Assembly: GCA_963747005.1 (NCBI GenBank)
Contig: CAVVDT010000004.1
Location: 124,001 to 188,000 of the forward strand
Origin: CAVVDT01 sp963747005
Lineage (GTDB): Bacteria; Pseudomonadota; Alphaproteobacteria; Rhizobiales; Aestuariivirgaceae
Direction: 5' to 3'
Length of the DNA: 64,000 nucleotides
This document shows positions 47,996 to 56,767 of the stretch, piece after piece (within the stretch, counting starts at the first letter, position 1; the number at the start of each line of letters is the position of its first letter). The notes under the pieces were generated by a model. That model was given only the letters and a program-made list of their open reading frames with translations, searched no databases and had not been told where the DNA came from. A program made the position numbers and the translations under genes.

Positions 47996-48440
47996 TGATC
48001 ACCCAGCCCTTTTCGGCCAGTGTCATCAGTTCAACTGCACCGGAGGGCACCACCACGGCGTTGGCGACCAGCGGCGGCACCTTGCCTTCCTTCTTCGCCA
48101 TGCCCTGAAGGGTATTGTTGCAGGCATCGAACACCACGTTGGGCATCGACTGGGCAAAGCTCATGACCCGCTCTTTTACGGGCGAAGTATCGGCGCGCAG
48201 CATGTGCAGGCCCTGGTTGAAGGCCACCACGCGGATTTCCACTTTCTCACCCAATTCCGAATAATGTCGGGAGACATTGGCGGCCACGTTGAGCACGGTG
48301 CTCATCTTCTGCGGGTCCTTGTCGGATATCTGCAGCGCCAGGCGATGAACCTCGCCTGCCGTCGCCGGGTTCAGGCCCGCCATCGCCACCCACAGCGCCA
48401 CAAGGAGCACCCCCGGAAAAATCTTCACCCATCTGCTCAT
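47985..48440 (-). CDS. secreted DsrE-family protein
   Basis: A 151-residue protein with a signal peptide (cleavage near NPATAG) and a DsrE/DsrF-like domain (HRLALQISDKDPQKMSTVLN; VEIRVVAFNQGLHML; VPPLVANAVVVPSGAVELM). One Cys (NVVFDACNNTLQG) is at the usual active-site place. DsrE-like proteins carry sulfur, but exported single-domain forms have no known role. An AT-rich promoter-like stretch lies ahead (ATTTATATATAACA, 48514-48528). It lies behind the caspase operon but is separated by 171 bases. Confidence 0.83.
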   Translation of the reverse strand: MSRWVKIFPGVLLVALWVAMAGLNPATAGEVHRLALQISDKDPQKMSTVLNVAANVSRHYSELGEKVEIRVVAFNQGLHMLRADTSPVKERVMSFAQSMPNVVFDACNNTLQGMAKKEGKVPPLVANAVVVPSGAVELMTLAEKGWVIIRP

Positions 48441-48611
48441 GTCGCTCTCCTCTCATGCTCTCCGGCTTCCACCATGACGTAAGCCTGTGTCCGGGGCACC
48501 GGTTGTATGCAAAAATTTATATATAACAATGCCGGACGTAAAGATGCGAAACGGCGGAACCGGCCGCGCTTGCGGGCCGGCCCGGTCGCTCACCCTGGCG
48601 AGGGATCGAGG

Positions 48612-49520
48612 CTATTCGGTCTTGTACTCCACCCGCCGCGACATGGCGTCGAGCTGGTCCTCGGTATAGCGTGAGGGATCGTCTGCCTGGAACGGCTCTT
48701 CCTCGCCGCGCCCGACGACGTCGATCTTGCCGGCATAGTTGTTGGCGATGAGATAATCGCGCACCGCTGCCGCCCGGCGGATCGACAGTTGCATGTTGTA
48801 GCCGGCCGGCCCCTTGGAATCGGTGTGGCCGATGAGCACCACATGGTCATAGCCGCCGGACTGCAGATAGCTCAGGATCTCCTTGGCCGCGGCGATGCCG
48901 TCAGGCGTCAGGTCGGCCGAATCGAAGGCAAAGCCGATCGGCACCGGCACCGCCTCGGCGGTAAAGTTGCGGAATTTCGGCGACGCCAGCCCCGACAGGA
49001 TGCCGCGGGTGGAGCGGCTGGCGATGAAGGTGGGGGCAAGCGCCCGAGCCTCGATGGCGCGCTTGTAGGCGTGACGCTCCATGTCGGCCGGCGGCTTGGT
49101 CGGGTTGGCCTCGACATCGCGCATGTCGTCGAGCGTCGTCTCATAGGCCTTGAACGCCCTGGAATAGTCCCTGGCATCGAAGTAGCTGTCGCCCAGTGTG
49201 ATCATCACCTGCCACGGCTTCGACAGCGCCGCCACCGCCTCGATCTCCGCTGACGATGGGTTCTGATTGGCACTGGTGAGATGGCGAAAGGCGCTGAGTG
49301 CCAGCACCCGCGCCAGGTTGCCGCGATAGGTGGCATCGCAACTGGCATCGGTTCGGGCCTGTGCCAGCAGGTCGGGATAGCTTCCCACATCGCCTGCCTG
49401 CATCGCCTGGCGCGCGGCCGCGTCGATCACCTTGCAATCGGCCCGGGCGGACTGGGAGACGGCGAGTGCCGCCAGCAGCATGGCTGCCGGCAGCACCAGT
49501 TTCCTTGCACGAGCCGTCAT
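48612..49520 (-). CDS. exported OmpA-domain protein of the caspase operon
   Basis: A 302-residue exported protein. A signal peptide ends near SQSARAD; residues ~25-170 form a helical, TPR-like region (MITLGDSYFDARDYSRAFKA); the C-terminus is an OmpA domain (FAFDSADLTPDGIAAAKEIL; IGHTDSKGPAGYNMQLSIRR) that binds peptidoglycan. It is the last gene in the operon, only two bases behind the cytochrome stop. It may anchor the other products to the cell wall. Cysteines at CKVID and SCDATY could form a disulphide. Confidence 0.9.
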   Translation of the reverse strand: MTARARKLVLPAAMLLAALAVSQSARADCKVIDAAARQAMQAGDVGSYPDLLAQARTDASCDATYRGNLARVLALSAFRHLTSANQNPSSAEIEAVAALSKPWQVMITLGDSYFDARDYSRAFKAYETTLDDMRDVEANPTKPPADMERHAYKRAIEARALAPTFIASRSTRGILSGLASPKFRNFTAEAVPVPIGFAFDSADLTPDGIAAAKEILSYLQSGGYDHVVLIGHTDSKGPAGYNMQLSIRRAAAVRDYLIANNYAGKIDVVGRGEEEPFQADDPSRYTEDQLDAMSRRVEYKTE

Positions 49521-49522
49521 CG

Positions 49523-51886
49523 TCACTGACCCGTCACGGTCAGCTTGATGGCCACGCGCGCCACGCCGGAGTTGACCGGCACGTCCGACACCTTGATCGG
49601 CTGTGCCTTCACCTCCTTGGCCTCCACCGAGATCGCACGGGTAACGAAGGTGTTGTAGTCGCCCAGATCGGTGAAGTTCTTTTCCTCGAAGTGGTGCACG
49701 ATGGTGTCCACGGCCTTGGCGTTGGTGTTGCACAGCGCGATGACCGTTTCCGTGCCGATGTCCTTGAGGCGGAACTGGAACGGGGCGTCGGGCCGCGGAT
49801 ACTCGAAGGCCTGGTTCGCCTTGATGAAGGTGTCGTTCTCGAACTTGTTCGGGAACAGCACCGTGCCAGTCCCCTTGTCGTCCACATCGACGAGGGTCAG
49901 ATGGCAATCACGGTCGGACTGCACGATGAACACCGGCAGTTCGTTCTGATGGTAGGTCTTCTTGGTGGCGAACAGCGACAGGTGGTAATCGCCGTCGATC
50001 TTGGTGTCGGCCGTGTTGACCTTGGCGACGACGATCGGCTCATCGCTCTGCTTGAAAAGCGACTCGCTGTCGGTCAGCTCGGCGACGAGCTTCGGGAACT
50101 GGCTCTCGAAGTTGTCACGCGGGACCACCGACTGCTGCAGCCGGTTGAGCAGGTTGCGGGCATCGCCACCCAGATCGCCGGCCACCTTTTCGAAGTTGTC
50201 GAGTTTCAGGCCGAACTCGGCCGCGGCGAGATTGAGATCTATGTCCTTTTCATACTTGTTCGACAGGGCATTGATCATTTCGATGCCGTCGAGCTTGAGC
50301 GAAGGATCGAGACCGGCGCGCCGCATGGCGTCTTCGAAGCGCGTGGTGTCGTCGGCGAGGTATTTGTCGACCACCTCGTGCGGCGGATAGAGCGCTTCCA
50401 CGGACTTGCGGACATCCTTGGGGAAGTTGACGTCGTGGATCACATGCTCGCGGATATCGTCCTTGGCCTGCCGGAACCCGTGGTCGTGGCAACCGAAGCA
50501 CGAGATACCATTGGCCACCGCCAGATCCTTGCGGTCCTTGTCGCGAACGATGTTGGTCGGACCCTTGTCGAGCCGCTCGCCGGTGGCTTTGTTGAGGTAG
50601 TAGCCGTTGAGGCCGTTGGGCAGGGAAAATACCGTCTCGCCGCCCTGTTCTTGGAAACCGTCCTTGCCGCCCGGGCCGAGCGGATGTTCGAACAGGCTCT
50701 TCACCCCGTCATTGCCGGCAAAGTCATAGGACGTCCAGAACACGCCGGTCGATATCGTATGGCGCTCGATCAGCCGGTTGTTCTCGCTGACCAGCGACTT
50801 CTGGAAGCCGGAACGCACGGCGACGAAATTCTTGATGTCCTTTTCGACATCGACGCCCACTTGCTTCTGCAGTTCCTGATAGGTATTCGGCAGCTTCAGC
50901 AGATCGTAATAGAGCGGTGGGCGCGAAGCGGTGAAGGCCAGCCAGTCGCCCCGCACATAGGGCACCTTGGTGTTGAGCTGGGTGGAAACGAAGTCGAACG
51001 CCCTGGCGTCGGGCTTGACCGCGTAGGGATAGACCTTGGCGATGCGATTCCAGTCTTCCGACGTCCATTTCACGTCGTCCAGATTGAAACGGATGATCGT
51101 CTGGGCCGGATCGATGGTCTCCAGCTTCACCAGATCGGAGTTGCGGCTGAGGCTGTTGAGCAGCTTGATCGTACCCTGGCGGTAGACATTCATCTCCTCG
51201 TCGCTGGCGCATGAATTGTAGAGATTGTTGAGCAGGATGTAGCGCGTGCCGGCCACCCGGTAATCCTGGAGATGGTTGATGTCGTCGCTCACCAGATTCA
51301 GCACCTGGTCATTGCTGATGAACGTATGGCCGGCGCACGCCGCGGCCCGCGCTTCGGCCAGCGAGGAGATCCATGTGCGGATGGCGGCAACGTCGGACTC
51401 ACTCGGCGGCGTGAGCCACGTCTGGCCATCCTGATAGTAGTCGTAGGGCATGTTCTTGTTGAGGATCTGCTGCATCAGCTTGGAGCCGTCGGGATTGCCG
51501 GGGATCACCAGGTTGGGGTCCTTGGCCATCTGCTCCAGATACAGGACGTTGCCGAAGCCGTGCGCCGGCTTCTGGCGACCCTCGAGCTTGCCGAACTGGT
51601 GGCAACGCGAGCAATTCTTGTCGAGCGCCACAAAGGCGGCGGCCTCGATGGGGTTGCTCGGTTGGGGTATCTTGGCGGCAGCCTCCTCGGCATCCTTCTG
51701 GTTGGGCGACAGCAACAAGGCCTCCGCAGTCGGCTTTGCTGTCGTGTCCTTTGCCGGCGCCAGCTGACCGTCGTTCTGCTGCGCGGCGGGCTGCTCGGTT
51801 GGCGTCTGTCCGGCCGCGCCGGCTTGACTGCCGACCATCACCAGACCGATACCGAACGCAATCGCGCTGTAGGTGATTTGTCTCAT
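49523..51886 (-). CDS. c-type cytochrome with DUF4384 domain
   Basis: A 787-residue exported protein. A signal peptide (MRQITYSAIAFGIGLVMVG) is followed by a cytochrome-c domain with CSRCH (92-96 from this start) and a likely axial Met in NKNMPY, a long middle region, a second heme motif CFGCH (463-467), and a C-terminal DUF4384-like domain (VFIVQSDRDCHLTLVDVDDK; VLFPNKFENDTF). It lies between a caspase-like gene and an OmpA gene. ATG 51886 with GGAAGG upstream suits the signal peptide; ATG 51946 with GAGGT is possible. Confidence 0.88.
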   Translation of the reverse strand: MRQITYSAIAFGIGLVMVGSQAGAAGQTPTEQPAAQQNDGQLAPAKDTTAKPTAEALLLSPNQKDAEEAAAKIPQPSNPIEAAAFVALDKNCSRCHQFGKLEGRQKPAHGFGNVLYLEQMAKDPNLVIPGNPDGSKLMQQILNKNMPYDYYQDGQTWLTPPSESDVAAIRTWISSLAEARAAACAGHTFISNDQVLNLVSDDINHLQDYRVAGTRYILLNNLYNSCASDEEMNVYRQGTIKLLNSLSRNSDLVKLETIDPAQTIIRFNLDDVKWTSEDWNRIAKVYPYAVKPDARAFDFVSTQLNTKVPYVRGDWLAFTASRPPLYYDLLKLPNTYQELQKQVGVDVEKDIKNFVAVRSGFQKSLVSENNRLIERHTISTGVFWTSYDFAGNDGVKSLFEHPLGPGGKDGFQEQGGETVFSLPNGLNGYYLNKATGERLDKGPTNIVRDKDRKDLAVANGISCFGCHDHGFRQAKDDIREHVIHDVNFPKDVRKSVEALYPPHEVVDKYLADDTTRFEDAMRRAGLDPSLKLDGIEMINALSNKYEKDIDLNLAAAEFGLKLDNFEKVAGDLGGDARNLLNRLQQSVVPRDNFESQFPKLVAELTDSESLFKQSDEPIVVAKVNTADTKIDGDYHLSLFATKKTYHQNELPVFIVQSDRDCHLTLVDVDDKGTGTVLFPNKFENDTFIKANQAFEYPRPDAPFQFRLKDIGTETVIALCNTNAKAVDTIVHHFEEKNFTDLGDYNTFVTRAISVEAKEVKAQPIKVSDVPVNSGVARVAIKLTVTGQ

Positions 51887-51951
51887 GGCCTTGGCCTTCC
51901 TGTGCGTTTCCTGGCTATTTTCATGGGGAGTGAACGGCGTTTTCATGGGGG

Positions 51952-53448
51952 TTACCTCGGTTTGATTTCATAGCGCATGGTAGCAACCGACCAATCCGTG
52001 GGCTCGGTGTTTTCTTGCGGATCGGCGTTGGCCACCGGGTTGCCGAGTGCGGCCGCGATCTCGGGCAGGAAGGTCTTTACGGCCTCCTGTCGCGGGATCA
52101 CTTCTATGGCACGCGTCCCCACCGCCTTTTCCCAGTCGACTTTATGCCGTGCGACCACGGCGATGATCTGGCCCGACGTGGCCGATGTCGCATTGAAGCG
52201 CATGCCGTAATAATCGTCGGGAACCATGAGTTCTGCATTGGCCCTCACCTCGCCGTCGGCGTTCTTCCTGCGGCTGAACTGGTTGGGGAACAGCTGGGTC
52301 AGCTGTCCGTCATCGCTCAGATCGAGGAGAACGAGGAAGCCGTCCTGCTTCGACAGGATGTGAAAGCGGATGTCCTTGTCGCCGACATGCACCGGATTGG
52401 GCGGCGTCTGGGTCAGCACGACGTCGGTGGCGTTGCCTTTGGTGAGAAAATCCTTGACCGTATCGATCGACAGCTTGTCCTTGTCGACCGCTTTGTTGCC
52501 TTCGACATAGGCCTGAAGGCCGAAGGCGGACGCCGGCTCCAGTCGCGGCGTCAGGCCCATCTGGCAGACATCGGGACGGCTCGAGCAAAAGGCCTTGGAG
52601 CCGTCCGTGACATAGGCGAGGAGTTCCGGATTGGAAATCTGGCCGTTGTGGTTGGCATCGGCCTTGCCGTCCCGCAAGCCCTCCAGATAGAGGCTGGTGA
52701 AGATGCCGCCGAAGCCGGAGCGCAGCGGATCGAGCATGGCCGTCTGGCTGGCCGAGACGGCCTCCCACACAGTGAGGTCGAGCCCGGCGGGGAGGTTATG
52801 CAGGAAGGCGCCCTCCTGCTTCTGCTGGGCCACCTTGGCCTCGACCACGATGGCACGGTTCGCCGCCGCGACGGGCGGTGCGCGGAACAGCACATTCTGC
52901 TGATCGTTGGTGGCTGTGCGGGTGACCCGGCCGGAAAACCCGGCATCCACCACCAGCGTCACATGCCGGCCGGTCATTTCCTTCAGGGCATCGCCGATCT
53001 CGTCGCCAAGCACCAGCCCGGAGATGGCGAGCTTGCCGTCCGCCTCCGACATCTTGGCATCGAACGGCACCAGCCCTTCGGCCAGCCCGTCGGCTTGCGT
53101 GCCCTTGGTGTCGGGCGTGAAATAGCCGTTACCGGCAAAATACAGGTAGACCCGATCGCCAGGCTTGCTGCCGGCGATCAGCCAGCTTGCCAGCCCATCG
53201 CGGATGGCGGCGGCGGTCGCTGTCTCGTTGGTCAGTTGACGGATATCCGCCGCGGCAAAGCCGAGCTTGCCTGTCAGCAGCGAGCGGATCGCCGCCACAT
53301 CGTTGACGGCGGGGGTTCCCTGTTGGGCATTGAGGCGGGCATCGGCATAGCTGTCGATGCCAATCAGCAACGCCCGATCGCTTGCAACCGCGCCGCTCGC
53401 GGCTCCGGCCATGGCAACGAGGGCAATGGCAATGGCCAGGCGGCGCAT
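51952..53448 (-). CDS. secreted inactive caspase-fold (pseudo-orthocaspase) protein
   Basis: A 498-residue exported protein with a peptidase C14-like fold (DRALLIGIDSY; AVNDVAAIRSLL). Both catalytic residues are lost: the YAGHG motif reads FAGNG (N107) and DSCHSG reads DAGFSG (G170). An EF-hand-like loop (DANHNGQISNPE) follows the fold, and a DUF4384-like domain ends the protein (FHILSKQDGFLVLLDLSDDG; LFPNQF). The signal peptide ends near VASD. It is five bases behind the active caspase gene. Confidence 0.9.
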   Translation of the reverse strand: MRRLAIAIALVAMAGAASGAVASDRALLIGIDSYADARLNAQQGTPAVNDVAAIRSLLTGKLGFAAADIRQLTNETATAAAIRDGLASWLIAGSKPGDRVYLYFAGNGYFTPDTKGTQADGLAEGLVPFDAKMSEADGKLAISGLVLGDEIGDALKEMTGRHVTLVVDAGFSGRVTRTATNDQQNVLFRAPPVAAANRAIVVEAKVAQQKQEGAFLHNLPAGLDLTVWEAVSASQTAMLDPLRSGFGGIFTSLYLEGLRDGKADANHNGQISNPELLAYVTDGSKAFCSSRPDVCQMGLTPRLEPASAFGLQAYVEGNKAVDKDKLSIDTVKDFLTKGNATDVVLTQTPPNPVHVGDKDIRFHILSKQDGFLVLLDLSDDGQLTQLFPNQFSRRKNADGEVRANAELMVPDDYYGMRFNATSATSGQIIAVVARHKVDWEKAVGTRAIEVIPRQEAVKTFLPEIAAALGNPVANADPQENTEPTDWSVATMRYEIKPR

Positions 53449-53452
53449 CGGT

Positions 53453-55060
53453 TCATCCCCCTTTGCCGGTGTAGATGCTGGCCACGCCGAACTGGAACGG
53501 AACCCCGGTCAGCGCTGCCTCGACGATGCCGCGCAGGCCCACCGCGCGATCGGCACTCGACATGGACTTGAGCGCCTCCTGGAAAGCCGGCAGCGGCTTG
53601 TCGGTGAAGATCGCCACCAGATGTTCCGCCCCGAAGGGCGGTTTTTCCGGCGTGAACTTCCACTCCGCTTTCCTGTTTCTCCAGTCGATGTTCACTTCGT
53701 CAGGCTCCACAAAAAATTCCACGCGTCCATTGGGTGCCAGGTTGAACAAGGTGATGTAGGGACGCTCGGCACCTTTGAACGCCACGTCGATCTCTTCGCC
53801 CGGTTTGTAGCGTTGGTTACCTGAACGCAGAATGAACTCCCCCGGCGCACCCGCGGCGTGGTTGCCCAGCCACTTCAGCGTCGCCCACTTGGCAACGATA
53901 GGGATCATGGCATTGGCATCGACGTGCTCGGCCACCACGCCGCCGACCACCTGCTCGACGCTGCCGGTGTTCACATTCCATACCAGGTCGGCCTTTTCAG
54001 ACTGATCGGTGAGCCTGACATCCGGCAGCGCCGCCAGCGAGGCACCGTCGCCGTCGATCACCCTGACGGCCAGCGCATCGACGTCCTTGGGCACCACCTT
54101 GGGCTGGGTCGGCTCGGGCGCCGAGGCGATCAGCGCCTCGCCGCGCGTCCTGATCGGCAGCACCTGCGGGTTCTGCTGGCCCTGCACCAGCTGGAAGATC
54201 TTCGGTACCAGATAGCTCACCAGTTCTTCCTGGGTGATCTCGCCGTCATGATTGCGGTCCGCGCCGCCCTCGATGGCGCGCGCGAACGAATAGCTGAGCG
54301 CCCCGCGCATCTGGTTGCCGATGCGCACTTCCGGAATGGTGTGGGCATCATCGGTTGCCCCGACGAAGGTCAGGTGTTCGAAGTCGGCCGGCGTCGCGTT
54401 GGCCACCGTCGGCGGCGGCAGCTTCAACTGATCGTCGGTGATCTTCGGGATGGTCAAGAAGCGGTAGTGGACGCCGTTGTCGGCGCCGATCGAGCGATAC
54501 ATGTGCCCGGAGTGGCACGAATCGGCAATGAAGATGGTCTTGATTCCCTTGTCGTCCGCCAGCTTCAGCCAGGCGTTCATTTCATAACCGATGATGCGCT
54601 CGCCCGACTGCTTGCCATGCGGAGCAAAGCCGGCGAGGATGAAGTTCTCGTTGTACTTTTCGCCATTCTTGTCGGCGCCGCCGGGCTTGGGTTCGCGGCT
54701 GCCGTGACCGGCATAGGAAAACACCAGCGTGTCGCCGGGTTGCGAGCGGCCGACCAGCTTGGCCCAGTCTTCGCCGATCTGCGCCTTGTTGGCATCGCTA
54801 TTGACCAGCAGGGTGATGTCCTTGGCGCCTGCCTTGCCGAGCGCCTGGGCGATGTCGCGGGCATCGTTCACGGCGCCGTTGAGCTGGTTCTGCGGCCCCA
54901 GGTTCACGTACTTGTCGATGCCGATTATCAGGCCCTTGATGGCCGCCATCGCCGGATCGCCGCCGATTGCGGCGAGCGCCAGGCCGAGCGCCACGGCAGG
55001 CCACAAGCTGCGCCGCACTCTTACTGACAGTGATTGCAAGATGGGTATGATCGCTCGCAT
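53453..55060 (-). CDS. secreted caspase-fold (orthocaspase, C14) peptidase
   Basis: A 535-residue exported peptidase. The signal peptide ends near DPAMAA. The caspase core runs from KGLIIGIDKY with catalytic H119 (FSYAGHGSRE) and C182 (IADSCHSGHM), both intact. An EF-hand-like calcium loop follows at residues 268-279 (DRNHDGEITQEE), then a C-terminal beta-rich region with a weak DUF4384-like pattern. It would cleave proteins after basic residues if like other orthocaspases. GGAGG precedes ATG 55060. First gene of the operon. Confidence 0.92.
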   Translation of the reverse strand: MRAIIPILQSLSVRVRRSLWPAVALGLALAAIGGDPAMAAIKGLIIGIDKYVNLGPQNQLNGAVNDARDIAQALGKAGAKDITLLVNSDANKAQIGEDWAKLVGRSQPGDTLVFSYAGHGSREPKPGGADKNGEKYNENFILAGFAPHGKQSGERIIGYEMNAWLKLADDKGIKTIFIADSCHSGHMYRSIGADNGVHYRFLTIPKITDDQLKLPPPTVANATPADFEHLTFVGATDDAHTIPEVRIGNQMRGALSYSFARAIEGGADRNHDGEITQEELVSYLVPKIFQLVQGQQNPQVLPIRTRGEALIASAPEPTQPKVVPKDVDALAVRVIDGDGASLAALPDVRLTDQSEKADLVWNVNTGSVEQVVGGVVAEHVDANAMIPIVAKWATLKWLGNHAAGAPGEFILRSGNQRYKPGEEIDVAFKGAERPYITLFNLAPNGRVEFFVEPDEVNIDWRNRKAEWKFTPEKPPFGAEHLVAIFTDKPLPAFQEALKSMSSADRAVGLRGIVEAALTGVPFQFGVASIYTGKGG

Positions 55061-55247
55061 GGGATCCTCCCTGTAAGGGGCCGCTATATCGGCCGACCCT
55101 CTCACCCGAGCGAAGTCTATGCAATGATGGCGGTGTACGCAATAAATGCCCGGCGGTGGACGCGAACGCCATTCGAATCATGAAATATCAGTCATAATAA
55201 CAGCTTACGACGGAAACATGAATCGAATTGGCAACCACGGACCCGGT

Positions 55248-55535
55248 CTACACGGTCCTCAGCGGCCGCGAGAAGTAGTCCGGCTGCGCCCTGGTCCTGA
55301 TGCGCTGCTCCATGGAAAGCTTGGCCAGCACCCGCCTGAGGCGGCTGTTTTCGCTCTGCAGATGCTGCAGGATATCGAGGGGCACGGCGACATTGCCGTC
55401 GTTGTCCTTCAGCCAGGTCATGAACACCACCCGGCTGACGCCGGTGCGTTGCAACGCCTCGTCGACGGTGTGGCCCCTGGCGATGAGCCGGTTGGTCTCG
55501 GTCAGTCTGGCAAAAAGATCGCTGTTGTCCGACAT
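55248..55535 (-). CDS. IS3 OrfA-like small helix-turn-helix protein
   Basis: A 95-residue protein. Residues ~20-45 look like a helix-turn-helix (HTVDEALQRTGVSRVVFMTW), followed by a leucine-zipper-like helix (LQHLQSENSRLRRVLAKLS). Both features are seen in OrfA of IS3-type elements, but no OrfB or inverted repeats are near. It may be a relic or an adopted regulator. It lies 187 bases upstream of the caspase operon on the same strand. Confidence 0.6.
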   Translation of the reverse strand: MSDNSDLFARLTETNRLIARGHTVDEALQRTGVSRVVFMTWLKDNDGNVAVPLDILQHLQSENSRLRRVLAKLSMEQRIRTRAQPDYFSRPLRTV

Positions 55536-55615
55536 GGTAGACCTCGCTTGGCAGTTCGGCGGCTCAAACCCCGCTTCCACCGGCGGCGCCGGCGGCGCCA
55601 GAGCCTGCATTTCTG

Positions 55616-55870
55616 TCACTGGCATTGCGTGCGAACCGCATCCGGACTGGACACCACATCGGAGCCCACGTAACAGGCAGCAGACGGGTTGAGGCTGTCC
55701 AGGTGGCGACTGGACGCGGCATCGCGGGCACGTCCGGAATAGCTGGCGAAGGCCAGCACATTGCAAGCGACAAGCAGGCCAATGGCGACCCGTGCGAGAT
55801 TGCGTGTGGTCCCCTCACGCTCCTCGGCCATACGCTTCCAGGTAAGTTGCAGACTGCTTGCAGTGCTCAT
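55616..55870 (-). CDS. small single-pass membrane protein
   Basis: An 84-residue protein with one membrane helix (LARVAIGLLVACNVLAFASY) and two cysteines near the C-terminus. GGGGAGATAAC ahead of ATG 55870 is a reasonable ribosome-binding site. No family is recognised. On the same strand as the caspase operon, 80 bases ahead of the OrfA-like gene. Confidence 0.5.
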   Translation of the reverse strand: MSTASSLQLTWKRMAEEREGTTRNLARVAIGLLVACNVLAFASYSGRARDAASSRHLDSLNPSAACYVGSDVVSSPDAVRTQCQ

Positions 55871-56246
55871 TTTGTTATCTCCCCGGAAATATCAATCGGC
55901 GGGTAACCTTGCTTGGTTACCTCCTGTTTAGCATGATGCCTTCTTCAATACTCTCTTAACCAGGAATCGCGGTGTATAAGCAGTAAACCGCAGCCGCAGC
56001 ATTTGGGCAAAATTTGGCACAAAGTCTGCCGTCACGAGCGGGCAATTGCCAACGGCCCGGACCGGCGCCCCCTGCCGACCCGGCAATCCTGCCGACCCTG
56101 GCACCGCCGATGTCGCGGCCTTTTTCCCGAATCCGCCAGCGCCATCCACGACTGTTGACGCAGATCAAGGACTGTTGTTGCACATTACAATTAATTAAGG
56201 TCATGCGGTCACCGGGGGTGACACTTACTGGAAGGAGGAACCAGTC
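55871..56246. other. divergent intergenic region with anaerobox
   Basis: This 376-base gap separates the minus-strand small membrane gene from three plus-strand membrane genes. It holds the FNR/FixK box at 56155 and a TACAAT -10 candidate at 56186-56191. The rest shows no clear gene. Confidence 0.5.
56155..56168 (+). promoter_or_regulatory. FNR/FixK box before a three-gene membrane cluster
   Basis: TTGACGCAGATCAA fits TTGA-N6-TCAA, the rhizobial FixK/FNR form. TACAAT at 56186-56191 is a near-consensus -10; the box centre is about 37-41 bases before the predicted transcription start, the class II activator position. The first ATG is 79 bases downstream. Confidence 0.6.
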
Positions 56247-56756
56247 ATGAACGTCAGGTCTGTTCGAAGCCCCGCTTCGTTTCGATTTGGGGGTATATGG
56301 TTTGCCGGCACGCTAGCAGGCCTCGCCGGCGGGGCCATCGAGGTGGCGTGGATCGCCCTTTACCAGCACCTCGCCGGGGCTGATGGCGAGAACGTGGCGC
56401 GCGGCGTCACCGAGTCGGTACTGCCGGGCCTGGTTTCGGCACCGGCCGCCGTACCGCTGGGGCTCGCCATCCATATGGGCCTGGCTGTAGCGCTGGGCAT
56501 CGTCATCGCCCTTGCCCTGCCCCGCCTGCTGCCGCGCCTTGTCGGCACGGCACTGGAGCCGGTGGCAGTGGTCGCCACGCTCATCGGCGTCTGGACGATC
56601 AACTTCTTTGTGGTTCTGCCCGCCATCAACCCCGCCTTCGTGACGCTGGTTCCCTATGGCGCCAGTCTCACCTCGAAGGTGTTGTTCGGTTTCGCGGCGG
56701 CATTCGTCTTGCGCGCGGCTCGCCGGCATCGTGCCACCAGCCCGCATGGACTTTGA
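56247..56756 (+). CDS. four-helix membrane protein, unknown
   Basis: A 169-residue protein with four membrane segments and a short basic tail. The first helix includes GTLAGLAGGAIEVAWIALYQ. One His is found near the loop (YQHLAG). AAGGAGGAA lies before the ATG. It is the first of three small membrane genes behind a FNR/FixK box. No family is recognised. Confidence 0.75.
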   Translation: MNVRSVRSPASFRFGGIWFAGTLAGLAGGAIEVAWIALYQHLAGADGENVARGVTESVLPGLVSAPAAVPLGLAIHMGLAVALGIVIALALPRLLPRLVGTALEPVAVVATLIGVWTINFFVVLPAINPAFVTLVPYGASLTSKVLFGFAAAFVLRAARRHRATSPHGL

Positions 56757-56767
56757 GGAGGCAACCC

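Noticed and set aside
53453..55060. The caspase as part of a CRISPR-linked (Craspase-like) or intracellular defence system.
   Set aside because: It has a signal peptide, its partners are exported, and no cas genes or repeats are in the window.
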